Positions 62,248 through 64,000 of a stretch of DNA of 64,000 bases are shown in pieces (position 1 is the stretch's first letter; the number at the start of each line of letters is the position of its first letter). Source of the stretch: Priestia megaterium (GTDB taxonomy: Bacteria; Bacillota; Bacilli; Bacillales; Bacillaceae_H); contig NZ_CP085442.1 in NCBI RefSeq assembly GCF_023824195.1, forward strand, positions 343,501 to 407,500, read 5' to 3'. The position numbers and the translations under genes were made by a program. Below the pieces are notes generated by a model. The model saw only the letters and a program-made list of their open reading frames with translations. It ran no database searches and had not been told where the DNA came from.

Positions 62248-63114
62248 ATGGAAGATGTTTTACGGCCAATATATCAAGAAAGAGCTAGCAATAAAGACAC
62301 ACTAGGTATTTTACTGATTGAAAAAAAGAAATCAGAATCTCCAGTGACGGATAATTTGGATGCTATCTTATTTATTGTGACCAAAACTACAGAAACTTCT
62401 CTTTTTATTAAACAATACGAATATGAAAATGAGCGTGCGGCACTTTATATGGCTTCTGAACAGCAAATGAGTGAATGGATTATGAATGGGACGAACCGCC
62501 GAATTATTGATTGGATCTTAAATGGTAAAGTGCTATTTGATCGAAACGAATATATGGAAAACTTAAAGAAACGCTTAATTGATTTCCCTAGAGAAGATCG
62601 GACAAAGAGAATAGGTGTCGAGTTTGCTAAGTTGATTCGCCGATTTAAAGAAGGAAAAGACTTTTATGCGTCTAATCATTATTTAGATGCATTCAATCAT
62701 GTCATTCATGCTCTTCATCATTTAGCACGACTGTCTGTGTTGGAAAATGGATTTCACCCAGAAGTGACAGTATGGAACCAAGTGAAAAAAATAGAACCTG
62801 AAATTCATCGTCTTTACGAAGAACTAATTATTAGCCAAGAAGAGGTTAGCAAGCGTTTAGAGCTGCTTTTCTTAGCGAGTGAATTTCTAGTAAACAAAAA
62901 AACTGAATTGGGTGCGAAGCATCTTGTTCATATTATGAAAAGTGAAAAGCAGGAATGGACGTTTAATGAACTTGTTCATCATCCCGAAATACGCCCTTAT
63001 GCTATTGATTTAGGAATACTTCTTGAGTTTTTAATTGAAAAAGATATCATTACGGTAAAAAAAGTAGAAACCAAAGGAAAGAGTTTGTACCATAGACACT
63101 ATGTGGCGAAATGA
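62248..63114 (+). CDS. ygxA: YgxA nucleotidyltransferase-like protein
   Basis: The 288-residue protein contains YENERAALYMASEQQMSEWIMNG and HYLDAFNHVIHALHHLARLSVLENG and matches YgxA in position between ygzB and the rRNA operon. It resembles nucleotidyltransferase-like proteins with a HEPN-like helical half, but obvious catalytic acidic motifs are weak. The ATG at 62248 follows TAGGAGAG; the upstream extension to 62209 lacks a site. The function is unknown. A hairpin without T-run (GGGTATCT/AGATACCC, 63127-63165) follows. Confidence 0.87.
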   Translation: MEDVLRPIYQERASNKDTLGILLIEKKKSESPVTDNLDAILFIVTKTTETSLFIKQYEYENERAALYMASEQQMSEWIMNGTNRRIIDWILNGKVLFDRNEYMENLKKRLIDFPREDRTKRIGVEFAKLIRRFKEGKDFYASNHYLDAFNHVIHALHHLARLSVLENGFHPEVTVWNQVKKIEPEIHRLYEELIISQEEVSKRLELLFLASEFLVNKKTELGAKHLVHIMKSEKQEWTFNELVHHPEIRPYAIDLGILLEFLIEKDIITVKKVETKGKSLYHRHYVAK

Positions 63115-63233
63115 TAGAGAGATAAAGGGTATCTGATACGGTGCGGTTATGACGTATAGATACCCTGACATATGACTTTATAGCCTGGATAAAAGGTTTT
63201 TCTAAAAAAACACGATTTATTTTAAAAAATCTA

Positions 63234-63262
63234 TTGACGCTTTAAAATATCCGTGGTAAATT
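63234..63262 (+). promoter_or_regulatory. rRNA operon promoter P1
   Basis: TTGACG (63234-63239), 17 nt, then TAAATT (63257-63262), about 200 bp before the 16S gene. Confidence 0.7.
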
Positions 63263-63328
63263 TATATACGTCGCCGATGAGCGATACTAAATTTATCAAA
63301 AACTTGAAAAAACTTCTTAAAAAAGTTG

Positions 63329-63357
63329 TTGACAAGAAAGATATAAACTGGTAAGAT
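63329..63357 (+). promoter_or_regulatory. rRNA operon promoter P2
   Basis: TTGACA (63329-63334), 17 nt, then TAAGAT (63352-63357). A leader with the antitermination-like CTTTGAAAACTGAAC segment follows at about 63388-63402. Confidence 0.87.
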
Positions 63358-63458
63358 TAAAAAGTCGCTTAAGAGCGGCGGTTGAACTTTGAAAACTGAA
63401 CAAAGCGACAAACGTCAACGTTAATTTTTATTTTTTTAAAATTGAGCAAGTCAAACAT

Positions 63459-64000
<542 letters not shown>

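Overview
The window is chromosomal DNA of a low-GC Gram-positive spore former, almost certainly Priestia (Bacillus) megaterium. Three things point there: the 16S rRNA 5' part at the right end, a gamma-type SASP and minor SASP, and a gene order that follows the Bacillus subtilis yfl-yfk-yfj-yfh-yga region up to an rRNA operon. I see no prophage, insertion sequence, plasmid or CRISPR. The accessory material is one RecG-like gene, a broken oxidoreductase, and two families of short structured repeats.

Layout. 0-6 kb: secreted enzymes (endonuclease I-type nuclease cut by the left edge, beta-amylase, a predicted barrel protein), msrA and the RecG-like ATP-binding protein. 6-14 kb: an ABC-F ATPase, a 2-hydroxyacid dehydrogenase, then a nitric oxide block (nos, yflJ, nsrR, hmp), a siderophore-type N-hydroxylase and a SigB-preceded yfkM. 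14-30 kb: a CAP-domain exoprotein, adenine deaminase behind a guanine-type purine riboswitch, yfkK and yfkJIH, a metal block (zosA-like ATPase, ArsR regulator, CDF exporter), yfkF, padC behind a PadR-type operator, an OsmC-like protein, chaA/yfkE, yfkD and yfkAB. 30-41 kb: class I fumarase, pdaA, an rRNA methyltransferase, a nonsense-mutated FAD oxidoreductase, a glycine-riboswitch-controlled permease, an orphan sensor kinase and a dense DnaA-box cluster. 41-52 kb: yfhE, a GNAT enzyme behind an elaborate tRNA-like leader, amidohydrolase, yfhF, recX, SDR, yfhH, sspK, yfhJ, yfhP, mutY, yfhS, fabL, sspE. 52-64 kb: ygaB, ygaC, ygaD, ygaE, gsaB, a three-gene ABC-2 transporter, a K+ channel, bcp, perR, ygzB, ygxA and the rRNA operon with tandem promoters.

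How genes work together. NO synthesis (nos), an NO-sensing repressor (nsrR) and NO detoxification (hmp) lie within 3.5 kb. Metal sensing and transport form a second cluster. Spore functions (pdaA, sspK, sspE, yfh genes) and oxidative stress functions (msrA, bcp, perR) are scattered. Most transcription units end in strong, often bidirectional hairpins shared by convergent genes.

The most interesting unexplained signals are the structured leader of the GNAT gene near 42.1-42.2 kb, with three mutually exclusive pairings ending at the ribosome-binding site; a 130-bp repeat present twice, whose end stems differ by compensatory changes; a four-copy terminator-like repeat family; and two DnaA-box elements far from any visible origin.
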